Counted from the stretch's first letter, positions 15,718 to 25,557 are shown. The stretch: 50,601 bases of DNA from Haloimpatiens lingqiaonensis (GCF_901447495.1 NZ_CABDWS010000013.1:1-50601), one strand, 5' to 3'. The notes: generated from the sequence alone by a model not told the origin. Numbers and translations: made by a program.

Positions 15718-17004
15718 TTATTTAATATAATCTTGATCTTCACCTAACATAACGGTTATATCAGAATTGCCTTCTGAACCTGAGTTTTGTTCTATTTTAT
15801 TTATTTTGAATTCTCTTTTAATATTTTTAATGACGCTATCTTCTAAAGGCTTGTTAAAAATTATTTTACTCTCATTAACTCTTTCAGCATTGCCCGTCTC
15901 TATATGAGTATATCCCATCTTTCTTAAATATTCCGCATAGTTTGCTGCCAAACCAGATTTTTTAGTTGTATTTAATACTTTAATATTTAAAGATCCCTTA
16001 TCTATTGCCATCGTTTTAGATCCTCTAAGTTCCTTTAATAATTCTGTACTCTTTTCTTCATCATATATGAAATAAGAAGTTTTACCTATATATTTTCCCT
16101 CTCCTGCAAGAGTTGACATCTTAATATTTGAAGAATCTACTTTAGCTACAGACATACCATAGGATATTATTTCTTTAGGTGACATATTAGTAGTTATATA
16201 TTTAGAAGCTATATCTAATATATCTTTAAGTTTTAAAACTATACTAGGGCTTTTTGCCTTTTCTATAACTTTTTCTATAAATAAATGCTGATTTCTAATT
16301 CTTCCTATATCCCCTTCAGCTAATCCCGTGTTATCATTATTTTTTCTCCATCTAAAGAATTCCTCTGCCTTTTTACCATCTAGGTGAGCCACTGTTCCCT
16401 TTTTAAAGTGTATGCTTAAATTTTGGCCAGGATCATCGTAGTTCATATTATATTCTATAGGCATATCTACCCCTCCTATAGAATCTATTACCTTTCTAAA
16501 ACCTTCATAATCTAATTTAACATAATAATTTATATCTATTCCCAATAACTCTTCTACAGAATCAATAGCACCTTTCATTCCACCTAGAACATGAGCATTA
16601 TTTATCTTTTGAGCACCTCCATTTATTTCTACCTTCGTATCCCTTGGAACTGATACTATATGAGCTTTTTTCTCTTTAGGATCATAATGCATAACCATCA
16701 TTGTATCTGTCCTTTTAGGTACATTTGCTCCTTTAAGCTTAGGATCTCCAATATCCACCCCAACTATAAGTATATTTACTGGGTCATTTTTTTCTACCTT
16801 TGGAGTTTCTACTATGTCTTTTGGATTTTTATTATCCATATTTTGTCCCATCTTATATAAGGAATACCATGAATATGTGCCGAATCCTAATAACGCTATT
16901 AAAGCTATAAGTAGAATTCCTAGAAAAAATCTTTTAACTCTATTTTTCTTCTTTTTCTTTACAACTTTTTTCTTTACAATTTTTTTATTGCTTCTCTTGT
17001 CCAT
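15718..17004 (-). CDS. LytR-CpsA-Psr (LCP) family cell-wall glycopolymer transferase
   Basis: This is a 428-aa membrane protein. The basic N-terminus (KKKVVKKKKKNRVKRF) precedes one transmembrane helix (about 27-48), so the catalytic part is extracellular. The LCP domain (about 72-250) has RTDTMMVMHYDP, VSVPRDTKVEI and GDIGRIRNQHLFIE with the arginines and aspartates that bind the polyprenyl-phosphate substrate. Residues about 338-415 match the LytR_C domain (LNIKVLNTTKKSGLAANYAE). It attaches teichoic or other polymers to peptidoglycan, from family knowledge. The ATG at 17004 abuts the yqeK stop codon (TAGATG), with GGTGG upstream, so it is translationally close-coupled. Confidence 0.93.
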   Translation of the reverse strand: MDKRSNKKIVKKKVVKKKKKNRVKRFFLGILLIALIALLGFGTYSWYSLYKMGQNMDNKNPKDIVETPKVEKNDPVNILIVGVDIGDPKLKGANVPKRTDTMMVMHYDPKEKKAHIVSVPRDTKVEINGGAQKINNAHVLGGMKGAIDSVEELLGIDINYYVKLDYEGFRKVIDSIGGVDMPIEYNMNYDDPGQNLSIHFKKGTVAHLDGKKAEEFFRWRKNNDNTGLAEGDIGRIRNQHLFIEKVIEKAKSPSIVLKLKDILDIASKYITTNMSPKEIISYGMSVAKVDSSNIKMSTLAGEGKYIGKTSYFIYDEEKSTELLKELRGSKTMAIDKGSLNIKVLNTTKKSGLAANYAEYLRKMGYTHIETGNAERVNESKIIFNKPLEDSVIKNIKREFKINKIEQNSGSEGNSDITVMLGEDQDYIK

Positions 17005-17592
17005 CTATTCTTCCACCTTCAACTTTCCATTTATAATAGCGTAATTTCTAGCAGCTATGGTATCTCCATGTAAAAGTTCGCCCTTAGAAATCACATAATT
17101 AATAGTATTATCAAAAGCCATTATAAGTGCTTTATCCAAATCTTCAAAAGCTGCTTCTCTTAAATTCTCTACTCCATTAAAATTTCTTGAAGGTTCAATA
17201 TAATCACCTATGTATATGATTTTTTCCAAAGTTGTCATATTTCTCTTCCCTGTAGTATGAAACTTTATAGAATTTAGTATATCTCTATCCTTTATATTCA
17301 TAACTTTTTCTGCAATTATGGCACCAGCTAAACCGTGCAAAAGTTGAGGTTGTTTTTGGCTAACTTCATCTACTATATAACCTTCTTGCCTAACCATTTG
17401 TATTAATTTATCATTGCTTAGATTTTTGGCACAATCATGCACAATCCCTGCTATTTTAGCCTTTTGAACTAAGCTTTTATCATATTTTATGGCTAACTTT
17501 TCCGCTACATCTCGTACTCCTAAACTATGTTTAAATCTGGATTCTTTTAAATTAACTTTTAAGTAATTTAATATAGTCTCCTCATCCCACAT
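17005..17592 (-). CDS. yqeK: YqeK-type HD-domain Ap4A hydrolase
   Basis: This 195-aa HD-superfamily protein has the metal-binding His22 (RFKHSLGV), His52-Asp53 (IVHDCAKN), HGLAGA at about 86-91 and GDYIEPSRNF at about 129-138. The YqeK family hydrolyses diadenosine tetraphosphate symmetrically to two ADP. The position after nadD is the usual Firmicutes order (nadD-yqeK-rsfS). Here an LCP gene follows and rsfS is not seen in the expected position. AGGAGG precedes the ATG. Confidence 0.92.
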   Translation of the reverse strand: MWDEETILNYLKVNLKESRFKHSLGVRDVAEKLAIKYDKSLVQKAKIAGIVHDCAKNLSNDKLIQMVRQEGYIVDEVSQKQPQLLHGLAGAIIAEKVMNIKDRDILNSIKFHTTGKRNMTTLEKIIYIGDYIEPSRNFNGVENLREAAFEDLDKALIMAFDNTINYVISKGELLHGDTIAARNYAIINGKLKVEE

Positions 17593-17604
17593 ATATTAAT
17601 CCTC

Positions 17605-18207
17605 CTAAATGTATAGCTCCTTATGTTTTATGTACTCATCTACTCCTTTTGGAAGCAAATAATAAACTTCTTGTCCATTTTTTATCATGTTCTTTATTTC
17701 AGTGGATGAAATATCTAATAAAGGTATATCCAAAAATTCAATATTTTTCTTATATTTATTTTGGATAAATTCCTTCCATTTTAATATATCACATATATTG
17801 TAACCCGGTCTGTTAAAAACGATAAATTTACAATTTGATAAAATATCATCTACATTTTTCCAGGTTTCAATTTCCATTAAACAATCTACGCCTGTTATAA
17901 AATACCATTCTGTATCTTTTTCAGAGTTTTTAAAGTATTCTATAGTTTCATAACTATAACTCAATCCTCTTTTTTCTATCTCATAAGAGCTTAATTCAAA
18001 ATTCTTTTCTCCCTTTATTGCCTCAAAGATCATGTGGTATCTTAACTTGCTATCAGTTATAATTCTTTCTGTTTTATGAGGTGGATTGCCACTGGGAACA
18101 AATATTATCTTGTCTAAATTAAGCTTATATAGGGCCTGGTATGCTATATACAAGTGCCCTATATGTATAGGATCAAAGGTTCCTCCAAAAATAGCCTTCT
18201 TAGTCAT
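17605..18207 (-). CDS. nadD: Nicotinate-nucleotide adenylyltransferase
   Basis: This 200-aa NAD-biosynthesis enzyme adds AMP to nicotinate mononucleotide. The nucleotidyltransferase motif GGTFDPIHIGH is at 8-18. The PPHK loop is at about 43-46 and the C-terminal ISSTEIK motif at about 167-173. The start at 18207 puts the motif at its usual distance from the N-terminus. The ribosome site is only AAAGAAGA, and an ATG at 18225 would add MKEECN without a better site. It lies 33 bp after yhbY and 12 bp before yqeK in one operon. Confidence 0.95.
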   Translation of the reverse strand: MTKKAIFGGTFDPIHIGHLYIAYQALYKLNLDKIIFVPSGNPPHKTERIITDSKLRYHMIFEAIKGEKNFELSSYEIEKRGLSYSYETIEYFKNSEKDTEWYFITGVDCLMEIETWKNVDDILSNCKFIVFNRPGYNICDILKWKEFIQNKYKKNIEFLDIPLLDISSTEIKNMIKNGQEVYYLLPKGVDEYIKHKELYI

Positions 18208-18240
18208 ATTGCATTCTTCTTTCATTAAATAATTAAACTA

Positions 18241-18531
18241 TTATGGTAATTCTATTTTAGGTTTCTTTTGAGATTTTTTATATAAAACAAATTTATTTCC
18301 TATGCATTGAACTCCATCACATTTAATTTTTTCACATATGATATCTGAAGCTTCTCTTGCAGTAAATTCACTGTTATTTAATACACTTAGTTTTATAAGT
18401 TCTCTAGCTTCTAAAGCATCTTCTATTTGCTTTAAAAAAGGTTCATTTATGCCACCTTTACCTACTTGAAATATTGGAGTAATTGTATTAGCTAAGCTTC
18501 TTAAGTAACTTCTTTGTTTGCTTGTCATCAT
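18241..18531 (-). CDS. yhbY: YhbY-type CRM-domain ribosome assembly RNA-binding protein
   Basis: This is a 96-aa single CRM (CRS1-YhbY) domain. It has the GKGG loop (QVGKGGINEPF, about 23-33), an L-x-x-R-E-L-I-K-L segment and C-terminal GNKFVLYKK. The family associates with pre-50S particles. The neighbourhood (obg, rpmA, rplU) fits this role. GGGAGGAAA lies upstream of an ATG-ATG pair, and either could be used. Confidence 0.92.
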   Translation of the reverse strand: MMTSKQRSYLRSLANTITPIFQVGKGGINEPFLKQIEDALEARELIKLSVLNNSEFTAREASDIICEKIKCDGVQCIGNKFVLYKKSQKKPKIELP

Positions 18532-18549
18532 AATAAATGTTTCCTCCCA

Positions 18550-19827
18550 TTAAAATAAATATTCAAATTCAAAATCATTTAATCTAACTATTTCACCATC
18601 TTCTATTCCCATTTCCTTTAATTCTTCAAATATACCTTTATTTTTAAGTACTTTATGGAAATATTTTAGAGAATCTGGATCATTTACATTTACTGCACTT
18701 AGTAATCTATCTACAAAAGTTCCTTCTACTACATAAACACCATCTTCATCTTTTCTTATAGTATAAGTAAATTTCTTTTCTTCTGGTATATACATTTCTT
18801 CTTCTGGTATTTCAAGTTCTGAAACAGGTATTGTACTAAGCATTCTAGCACATTCCTTCATAAGGTCAGCTACTCCCTCTTGAGTTGCTGCTGATATCTT
18901 AAATATATTTTTGTATCCCATTTCTTCTAATTTATTTTTAAAGTTTTCAAAGGCTTCATCATCATAAAGCATATCACTTTTATTGGCTGCAACAATTTGA
19001 GGTCTATCCCATAATTTAACACTGTACTTTTTTAATTCATCGTTTATTTTTACAAAATCTTCAATAGGATCTCTTCCTTCTACACCAGAAATATCCACTA
19101 CGTGTATTAAAAGTCTAGTTCTTTCTATATGTCTTAAAAATTCTAGTCCTAATCCTACACCCTCTGCAGCACCTTCTATTATTCCTGGAATATCAGCCAT
19201 TACAAAAGCTGGTGCCTCAGGTACAGATACCACGCCTAAATTAGGCTTTAAAGTTGTAAAATGATAGTTAGCTATCTTAGGTCTAGCCTTTGAAACAGTA
19301 GAAAGCAGTGTGGATTTTCCCACGTTAGGGAATCCAATTAGTCCCACATCCGCCAAAAGCTTTAATTCAAGAATTATGAATCTTTCTTCTCCTGGCATAC
19401 CTGGTTCTGCAAAGGAAGGTGCCTGTCTTGTAGGCGTTGCGTATTTAGCATTACCTTTTCCGCCTTTGCCACCTTTTGCTATTACAAATTTATCTCCTTC
19501 ATGAGATAAATCAACCATTACTTTATTTGTTTCAAAATCTTTTATAACTGTACCTGTAGGAACTTTTATGTATAAGTCTTCTCCATCTTTTCCATAACAC
19601 TTGCTTTTTCCACCATTTTCCCCTGGTTCAGCTACATATTTTCTACGATATGTAAAGTCAAGTAAAGTAGTTAATTGTGAATCTGCTACCAAAATCACAT
19701 TTCCACCTTTACCTCCATCTCCACCATCAGGACCGCCTAGAGCAACATATTTCTCTCTTCTAAAGGATATAGCTCCATCTCCGCCTTTGCCGGATTTAAC
19801 AAATATTTTCGCTGTATCAATAAACAT
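18550..19827 (-). CDS. obg: Obg/CgtA-family GTPase
   Basis: This 425-aa GTPase takes part in 50S maturation and in the sporulation/stress response. The glycine-rich OBG domain is about 1-158 ([22 protein letters not shown]). The G domain has GFPNVGKST (G1, about 166-174), DIPGIIEGA (G3) and NKSD (G4, about 283-286). An OCT domain (about 345-425) is present, as in Firmicutes Obg. I chose ATG at 19827, 8 nt after AAGG. The in-frame GTG at 19836 overlaps that site. It heads the obg-yhbY-nadD-yqeK group and is separated from rpmA by 450 bp and a strong terminator. Confidence 0.96.
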   Translation of the reverse strand: MFIDTAKIFVKSGKGGDGAISFRREKYVALGGPDGGDGGKGGNVILVADSQLTTLLDFTYRRKYVAEPGENGGKSKCYGKDGEDLYIKVPTGTVIKDFETNKVMVDLSHEGDKFVIAKGGKGGKGNAKYATPTRQAPSFAEPGMPGEERFIILELKLLADVGLIGFPNVGKSTLLSTVSKARPKIANYHFTTLKPNLGVVSVPEAPAFVMADIPGIIEGAAEGVGLGLEFLRHIERTRLLIHVVDISGVEGRDPIEDFVKINDELKKYSVKLWDRPQIVAANKSDMLYDDEAFENFKNKLEEMGYKNIFKISAATQEGVADLMKECARMLSTIPVSELEIPEEEMYIPEEKKFTYTIRKDEDGVYVVEGTFVDRLLSAVNVNDPDSLKYFHKVLKNKGIFEELKEMGIEDGEIVRLNDFEFEYLF

Positions 19828-20252
19828 ATTTTTCACCTTACCTTAATTAATATTTAGTTCAGTTCTAATACCTCTTTAATCTAAAATTCTCACTATATAA
19901 TTGTATATTATAAATTATGATTACATTAAATAGTTATTTAGTAACTGCTGTGCAATTTAAATAAAAGTTTTTATAACAATATTTTAATTTTAAACAAATA
20001 TTGCTATTATAGCGTATTCTAAATAATGCAACACAACATTTGTAATATATCCATTTTATAAAATCTATTAAAAAAATATATGTAAACAAATTTTAAATTG
20101 TTATTTTCTATTTCATTAAATATATTATTTACTAAATTAAACTTTTTATAATAATTATCCTTAAAACAAAATACTTCCTGCATTTGTCTTTATATATAAT
20201 CCCATAGCTTTTTTCCATAATTTCATCACAGGTTATTTCATATATAAGTTTT
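19828..20252. other. AT-rich intergenic stretch, no gene seen
   Basis: About 425 bp of very AT-rich sequence lies between obg and the rpmA terminator. All frames are broken by stops. It must contain the obg promoter if the terminator is efficient, but I could not pick a convincing -35/-10 pair. None of the repeat families of this window is present. Confidence 0.6.
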
Positions 20253-20275
20253 AAAAAAGCACCCCTGAAGGGTGC
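20253..20275 (-). terminator. Terminator of the rplU-prp-rpmA operon
   Basis: On the minus strand GCACCC, loop TTCAG and GGGTGC form the core of a hairpin with a TTTTTT tail (20258-20253). It is the strongest-looking terminator in this block and closes the ribosomal protein operon. Confidence 0.88.
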
Positions 20276-20280
20276 CTTTA

Positions 20281-20583
20281 CTATTCAGCTATTTCAACTT
20301 CTGCTTCAACTGGGTAGATACTTGCTTTTTTCTTGTCTCTTCCCATTCTTTCATATTTAACAACACCATCTATCTTAGCAAAAAGAGTATCGTCTCCGCC
20401 TCTTCCTACGTTAAGACCTGGGTGAATCTTTGTTCCTCTTTGTCTAACTAGGATATTTCCTGCTAAAACAAATTGTCCGTCTGCACATTTAGTTCCAAGT
20501 CTTTTAGATTCACTATCTCTACCGTTCTTAGAACTACCAACTCCTTTTTTATGAGCTAGTAATTGTAAGTTAACTAATAACAT
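20281..20583 (-). CDS. rpmA: Ribosomal protein L27 (bL27) with a cleavable N-terminal extension
   Basis: This is a 100-aa 50S subunit protein. The usual [15 protein letters not shown] start of L27 is preceded by MLLVNLQLL. That is the Firmicutes extension removed by the protease Prp, whose gene lies 3 bp upstream. The N-terminus of mature L27 reaches the peptidyl-transferase centre, so cleavage is needed for function in species such as Staphylococcus aureus (established knowledge). The motif here is LQLLA rather than the better known LQLFA. Confidence 0.97.
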   Translation of the reverse strand: MLLVNLQLLAHKKGVGSSKNGRDSESKRLGTKCADGQFVLAGNILVRQRGTKIHPGLNVGRGGDDTLFAKIDGVVKYERMGRDKKKASIYPVEAEVEIAE

Positions 20584-20586
20584 GGG

Positions 20587-20913
20587 TTACACCTCCTCTT
20601 CGTGCACTTTTATATAACCACCGTAATTGCTCTGGATATTTTTTAATCCTAAAAGCAATGTTTCCATCAAAACTTGACATCTATCTATTTCCTCTGGAGA
20701 ATTATCTTCAATATTTATATTTATATAACCCTCTTCTGCAGAACAATCTGCCTGTATATTAAGTACTGTAAGAATTCCATCTCCTACGGAACATGAAATT
20801 GCAGTAGCTGCACTACAAACTATGTCGCTGCCCTCTTCAGAGTAATCTGAATGCCCTTCTAAGCTGATGCAAACAAGTTTCTCTTTTTTTCGTTTAGCTT
20901 TTACACTAATCAT
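20587..20913 (-). CDS. prp: Prp cysteine protease (YsxB), processes L27
   Basis: This 108-aa protein of the YsxB/Prp family has the catalytic dyad in GHSDYSEEGSDIVCSAAT. The histidine is at about 22 and the cysteine at about 34. Family members remove the N-terminal extension of L27. Gene order rplU-prp-rpmA, with gaps of 2 and 3 bp, is the conserved Firmicutes arrangement. Confidence 0.95.
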   Translation of the reverse strand: MISVKAKRKKEKLVCISLEGHSDYSEEGSDIVCSAATAISCSVGDGILTVLNIQADCSAEEGYININIEDNSPEEIDRCQVLMETLLLGLKNIQSNYGGYIKVHEEEV

Positions 20914-20915
20914 AA

Positions 20916-21227
20916 TTATGCTTCTATTGATTCAATTTGTAATCTAGTGTATGGTTGTCTGTGGCCTTGTTTTTTTCTAAAGTGCTTCTTACGTTTGTAT
21001 TTCATAACTATAACTTTTTTAGCTTTTCCTTGCTCAAGTACTTTAGCTACAACTTTAGCACCTTCAACTACAGGCTTTCCTACTACTAAATTACCATCCT
21101 TGCTTACTACAAGAACGTCAGTTAATTCAACTGTTGAATCAACTTCTGCATTTAATTTTTCAACGAATATAACGTCTCCTTGAGAAACTTTATATTGCTT
21201 TCCTCCTGTTGCTACAACTGCGTACAT
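20916..21227 (-). CDS. rplU: Ribosomal protein L21 (bL21)
   Basis: This is a 103-aa 50S subunit protein of normal length. It begins [18 protein letters not shown] and ends with the basic [19 protein letters not shown] region that contacts 23S rRNA. GGAGGTG lies upstream of the ATG. It is the first gene of rplU-prp-rpmA and is preceded by an L21-type leader. Confidence 0.98.
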   Translation of the reverse strand: MYAVVATGGKQYKVSQGDVIFVEKLNAEVDSTVELTDVLVVSKDGNLVVGKPVVEGAKVVAKVLEQGKAKKVIVMKYKRKKHFRKKQGHRQPYTRLQIESIEA

Positions 21228-21235
21228 TAAAATAC

Positions 21236-21305
21236 ACCTCCTCTATCCAGTCTCGCCATCAAAGGCACGCATTCTGCGTTTAAAACCTTATCTGAGCGGT
21301 CTACA
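21236..21305 (-). ncRNA. Ribosomal protein L21 leader
   Basis: The 5' untranslated region of rplU contains GACCGCTCAG, then CGCAGAATGCG (a small hairpin), then TGCCTTTGATGGCGAGACTGG before the ribosome site. I recognise this as the Firmicutes L21 leader, thought to be an autoregulatory element. It starts close to the expected transcription start of the promoter at 21312-21340. Confidence 0.72.
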
Positions 21306-21311
21306 AATGAC

Positions 21312-21340
21312 ATTTTATCACAACAAAACCCATTTGTAAA
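21312..21340 (-). promoter_or_regulatory. Promoter of rplU-prp-rpmA
   Basis: TTTACA (21340-21335), a 17-bp spacer and TAAAAT (21317-21312) with an extended TG-A lie on the minus strand. Both are in the short gap after the rng stop codon. Confidence 0.72.
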
Positions 21341-21347
21341 GGAAAAT

Positions 21348-22802
21348 TTACTCTTTTAAAATCCCCTCATAAACCTTACAACTTTCCAATTTTTTTAGTT
21401 GACTTATAAATAAAAGAGGCTCCACCTTAAAAAGTTCACTATTGTTAGTATATTGTAAATAAACTCTTTTATCCAATGCATCTATTTCTTTTATAAAAGA
21501 TAAAATATCTTCTGAAATACTTTTCTTATATTTCTCATCAATTTCAATATATATGGTATCCCCTTTACACTGTTCTTGAATTTTATATATAAGATTCTTT
21601 ATAAGAAATTCTATATAAGATAATCTCAATCGCTTTCCTTCACCATTACATTCTTTGCATTCTTCTTCTAAATAGCTATATATATCTTTTCCAACTCTTT
21701 TTCTAGTTATTTGTAAAAGTCCAAGAGGCGTAAATGGGTAAATTTTAGTTTTGTTTCCCTCATCACTAAAGCCTTTTTCTACTGCATTTATAATTGCTTC
21801 TCTATCCTGTGCCATATGCATATCTACAAAATCAATAATTATTATTCCTGCTAAATTTCTCAGCTTTATTTGCTTCACAATCTCTTCTGCCGCCTCTAAA
21901 TTTGTGTTTAGCACAGCTTTTCTCATTGATTCATGCCTTATATTTTGAGCAGTGTTTACATCCACCACATACATGGCTTCTGTTTTATCTATTACTATAT
22001 TTCCTCCTGATGGAAGAGAAATCTTATTATTTCTTAAATGAACTAGTGATTTTTCTATTTCATAATAGCTAAATAAGTTTTCAGTTTTATCATAAAGAGT
22101 TAACTTTGTACTTAGTAACTCTCTATTGATCATATAATCTAGCATGTAATCATAATACTCTTTGTTATTTGTAATTATTTCAGCAGAGGTATCATCTACA
22201 TATTCTCTTAAAACTCTATTTATAATTCCCCTGCTACTGTATAATAATTTAGGTTTAAGAGTATATGTTCCATCTTTTATTACTTTAAGATATATATTAT
22301 ATAGATACTCTATTTCCTTATTCATATCTTCTACCGTAACATCTATTGCTTTACTTCTTATGATTACACCAAAACTTTTATGTTTCTTTATGCCCTTTAT
22401 TATATTTCTTTTAAATTCAACATCTTCTATTTTTTTAGAAAAATTGATTCTATTATTAAAAGTAGTTAAAACACAATAACTGCCTTGAATACTTATCTCT
22501 GTGGTAACCCTTGGCCCTTTATCTCCAATAGCCTCCCTTACCACTTCTACTATAACATGATCCCCTTTTTTTATTTTATTTTCATTGGAATCCTGTAAAT
22601 GCATATAGCAGTTTTTTTCTGTTCCTATATCTATAAATGCACTATTATTAGCATTTATAATGTTTTTAACAATACCTTTATATATTTCACCTATATGAGG
22701 CTCTCGGTCTTCTTCCTGAATCAATATGGCTTTAAGCTCATCTTCTTTTTTTACTGCTACTCTAGTGCAAGTGCCTTGCTTCTCTATGTATATTTTTTTC
22801 AC
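21348..22802 (-). CDS. Ribonuclease E/G family protein (RNase G-like)
   Basis: This 484-aa endoribonuclease matches the catalytic half of RNase E/G. An S1 RNA-binding domain (about 37-115, GEIYKGIVKNIINANNSAFIDIG) is followed by the DNase I-like subdomain. Its metal-binding aspartates lie in VVDVNTAQ (about 280) and IIIDFVDM (about 327). The Zn-link cysteines lie in CKECNGEGK (about 385). The scaffold C-terminal half of RNase E is absent. It starts at GTG 22802 with a weak GGTGG site. It is placed between the radical SAM pair and rplU, as in many clostridia. Confidence 0.93.
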   Translation of the reverse strand: MKKIYIEKQGTCTRVAVKKEDELKAILIQEEDREPHIGEIYKGIVKNIINANNSAFIDIGTEKNCYMHLQDSNENKIKKGDHVIVEVVREAIGDKGPRVTTEISIQGSYCVLTTFNNRINFSKKIEDVEFKRNIIKGIKKHKSFGVIIRSKAIDVTVEDMNKEIEYLYNIYLKVIKDGTYTLKPKLLYSSRGIINRVLREYVDDTSAEIITNNKEYYDYMLDYMINRELLSTKLTLYDKTENLFSYYEIEKSLVHLRNNKISLPSGGNIVIDKTEAMYVVDVNTAQNIRHESMRKAVLNTNLEAAEEIVKQIKLRNLAGIIIIDFVDMHMAQDREAIINAVEKGFSDEGNKTKIYPFTPLGLLQITRKRVGKDIYSYLEEECKECNGEGKRLRLSYIEFLIKNLIYKIQEQCKGDTIYIEIDEKYKKSISEDILSFIKEIDALDKRVYLQYTNNSELFKVEPLLFISQLKKLESCKVYEGILKE

Positions 22803-22913
22803 ACTTTTCCACCACCCTATTGCAAATCCCTGCTCTCCAATGCCTAATTTAAATTTTCACATAGCTTATTACTTTCAATTAATAAAGCATAATTTTTACT
22901 ATGCAACAAAATT

Positions 22914-23627
22914 CTATAGGCTCTTAAAATATTCCTGTAAACTCACCAATTTCTTTCCCCTATAAGTATAAAGTTCTTTTCTTTGAATCTTTACAAATTT
23001 GTCCTTTTGAGCTCCCTCTGTATGGTCTTGTATGTATTCTGCAAGAATCTGAGGAGATAAATTATCTTTACTACCAGAGGTAACTAAAACTTCAATTTTT
23101 AAATAACCTTCATTAAACTGGAATTTTATTTTTTTAATTAAAGGTCTTATATTAAATTCCTTTTCACCATTTTTTGTTTTCTTAATCACATTCCATTCAT
23201 TACTATTTAATAATTCTTTTAACTGTATATCAACTTCTGAACCATTTTCATAAGGTATATGTATTGAATAATCTGATGCTTCAACTAACGCCATAGAAGC
23301 TGGTGTTTTCTTACCTTCAATGGTTTTAATCTTTATTACATCCAGTATTTTAATTCCTAAAGGAGAAGATTCTATTAATTTATCTAGTATATATTTTTCA
23401 TCTAATTCTTCTATTAAACTAAAATCAAAATACTCAGCGGAGGAGAAAACTCCAACACCTAAAGGTTGTGCTATAGATAAAGTTAAATGAGGATTGAATC
23501 CCTTTGAATATTCAGCTGGCAATTCCGACCTTCTTATTATTCTTTGTACTGTTCTTAAAAAATCTAAGTGGGATATGAATTTTATTTCATCTTCTTTAGT
23601 ACACTTAACTAAATAACGCACCTTCAA
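22914..23627 (-). CDS. TIGR03936/DUF2344 radical SAM-associated protein
   Basis: This 237-aa protein has the signature start VRYLVKCTKEDEIKFISHLDFLRTVQR, then PAEYSKGFNPHLTLSIAQPLGVG at about 37-59, of the DUF2344 family. It is always encoded beside, or fused to, the large TIGR03960 radical SAM protein. The gene overlaps the upstream radical SAM gene by 23 bp and starts at TTG 23627, so translation is probably coupled. The function is unknown; an RNA- or ribosome-related role is suggested only by the neighbourhood. Confidence 0.9.
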   Translation of the reverse strand: MKVRYLVKCTKEDEIKFISHLDFLRTVQRIIRRSELPAEYSKGFNPHLTLSIAQPLGVGVFSSAEYFDFSLIEELDEKYILDKLIESSPLGIKILDVIKIKTIEGKKTPASMALVEASDYSIHIPYENGSEVDIQLKELLNSNEWNVIKKTKNGEKEFNIRPLIKKIKFQFNEGYLKIEVLVTSGSKDNLSPQILAEYIQDHTEGAQKDKFVKIQRKELYTYRGKKLVSLQEYFKSL

Positions 23628-25467
23628 AACACTTCCCTTCTTTAAAATGCTTATTAGTATTTATGCCGCATAGCTTACAACCTTGTCTGCAATCTGGAGT
23701 AACCTCCGCATTTTTAGCTCTTTCATTTTCTTTAATTAAAAATTCCTTTGAAACCCCTACATCTATAAAATCCCATGGAAGTATTTCATCATAGCTTCTT
23801 TGTCTATATGCATAAAAATCTCCATCTACCCCGCACTCTTCTAGTGCTTCTTGCCATATCTGGAAATTAAAATATTGATTCCAACCATCAAACTTAGCTC
23901 CCTTTTGGAAAGCCTTTATAAGTACATCGCACATCCTTCTGTCACCTCTTGCAAATATAGCTTCCATATAGCTTACTGGTGACTCATGCCAATTATATGT
24001 AATTTGTCTACTCTTGATAGTATTTCTAAGTGTCTGTATTTTTTCCTTAACACTTTCCATATTATCCTGAGGACTCCATTGAAATGGTGTGAATGGTTTT
24101 GGTACAAATATAGAACTACTTAAAGTAACTTTAAGACCCTTTTGTCTTTCTGTCTTTGGGACTTTATAATATTCATCTACAACTTTATCTCCCAGTTCAG
24201 CTATGCCCTTAACATCCTCCATGGTTTCATAAGGAAGTCCTATCATAAAGTATAGTTTAACAGTACTCCACCCAGCTTTAAAAATACTGCTTACTGAATC
24301 TATTAAGTTTTCTTCTGTTACACCTTTGTTTATAACGTCTCTCATTCTTTGAGTTCCAGCTTCTGGAGCAAAAGTAATTCCTGTTTTTCTTACCTTTTGA
24401 ATTTCCTTTATTAAATCTACTGCAAAAGAATCTATTCTTATAGAAGGTAGTGATACCCCAACCTTTTTATCCTTATATCTTTCTATTAGTGAAAATATTA
24501 AATTTTTAATATCAGAATAATCACATATACTTAGGGAAGTAAGGGATATTTCTTCATAACCTGTTTTCTTAATAAGTTCATCTGCCAATTCCACTAACTT
24601 ATCAGTTTTCTTTTCTCTTACAGGTCTGTATATCATTCCTGCCTGGCAAAATCTGCAGCCTCTTGTACACCCTCTAAAAGTCTCTAGCATTATTCTATCA
24701 TGCACTATTTCTGTGTAAGGAACTATTAAATCTGTTGGATATTCTACTTCATTAAAATCTTTTATAATTCTTTTTGCAATTTTCTCTGGAAATTCTTCAC
24801 TAACAGGTTTAAATTCTTTAATAGTTCCATCTTGGTTGTAATCAGTTTTATAGAACTTTGGCACATAAGTTCCAGGTATCTTAGCTACTTCTCTTAAAAA
24901 TTCATCTTTAGATTTTCCCTGTTTTTTCATATCCTTATATAAGTCTAAAACATCATTTAAATGTTCTTCCCCTTCACCTAAGGAAAATAAATCTGCTATA
25001 TCATAAAGTGGTTCTGGATTATAAGCACAAGGTCCTCCACATAATACTATAGGATCTTCTTCACTTCTTTCTGAAGCTCTTATAGGTATTCCACTCATAT
25101 CTAGCATATTTAGTATATTTGTATAACTCATTTCATATTGCAATGTAAAGGCTATAAAATCGAATTCCTTAAGTGGATCCTTTGTCTCTAAAGCATACAT
25201 AGAAATTTCATTTTCTCTCATTAATTTTTCCATGTCTGGCCAAGGCGCAAAGGCTCTTTCACAAAAGGTATCTTCCCTTTTATTAAGCACATGGTAAAGT
25301 ATTTTTGTACCCAAATGTGACATTCCAACTTCATATACATCTGGGAAACAAAATGCAAATCTTATATCTACTTTATTTTTATCTTTATTGTAGGAATTAA
25401 TTTCTCCCCCAATATATCTTGCAGGTTTCTCAACTTTATATAAAATATCATCAGAAATCTTCTTCAT
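23605..25467 (-). CDS. TIGR03960-family B12-binding-like radical SAM protein
   Basis: This is a 620-aa protein. The N-terminal B12-binding-like region (about 20-150) contains the CFPDVYEVGMSHLGTKILY stretch. The radical SAM core begins at Cys267-x3-Cys271-x2-Cys274 (FRGCTRGCRFCQAG), which holds a [4Fe-4S] cluster and S-adenosylmethionine. More cysteines near the C-terminus (DCRQGCKLCGI, about 597-607) could carry a second cluster. AGGAGG precedes the ATG. The substrate of this widespread family is not known to me. It forms a two-gene unit with the DUF2344 gene. Confidence 0.92.
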   Translation of the reverse strand: MKKISDDILYKVEKPARYIGGEINSYNKDKNKVDIRFAFCFPDVYEVGMSHLGTKILYHVLNKREDTFCERAFAPWPDMEKLMRENEISMYALETKDPLKEFDFIAFTLQYEMSYTNILNMLDMSGIPIRASERSEEDPIVLCGGPCAYNPEPLYDIADLFSLGEGEEHLNDVLDLYKDMKKQGKSKDEFLREVAKIPGTYVPKFYKTDYNQDGTIKEFKPVSEEFPEKIAKRIIKDFNEVEYPTDLIVPYTEIVHDRIMLETFRGCTRGCRFCQAGMIYRPVREKKTDKLVELADELIKKTGYEEISLTSLSICDYSDIKNLIFSLIERYKDKKVGVSLPSIRIDSFAVDLIKEIQKVRKTGITFAPEAGTQRMRDVINKGVTEENLIDSVSSIFKAGWSTVKLYFMIGLPYETMEDVKGIAELGDKVVDEYYKVPKTERQKGLKVTLSSSIFVPKPFTPFQWSPQDNMESVKEKIQTLRNTIKSRQITYNWHESPVSYMEAIFARGDRRMCDVLIKAFQKGAKFDGWNQYFNFQIWQEALEECGVDGDFYAYRQRSYDEILPWDFIDVGVSKEFLIKENERAKNAEVTPDCRQGCKLCGINTNKHFKEGKCFEGALFS

Positions 25468-25557
25468 TATATTTCCTCCTCATGTTTTTTACATCTAATT
25501 ATTTTATCACATATGGCTATCATACACCAGTTAAAAACTTTAAAAGCTTATGATTTA

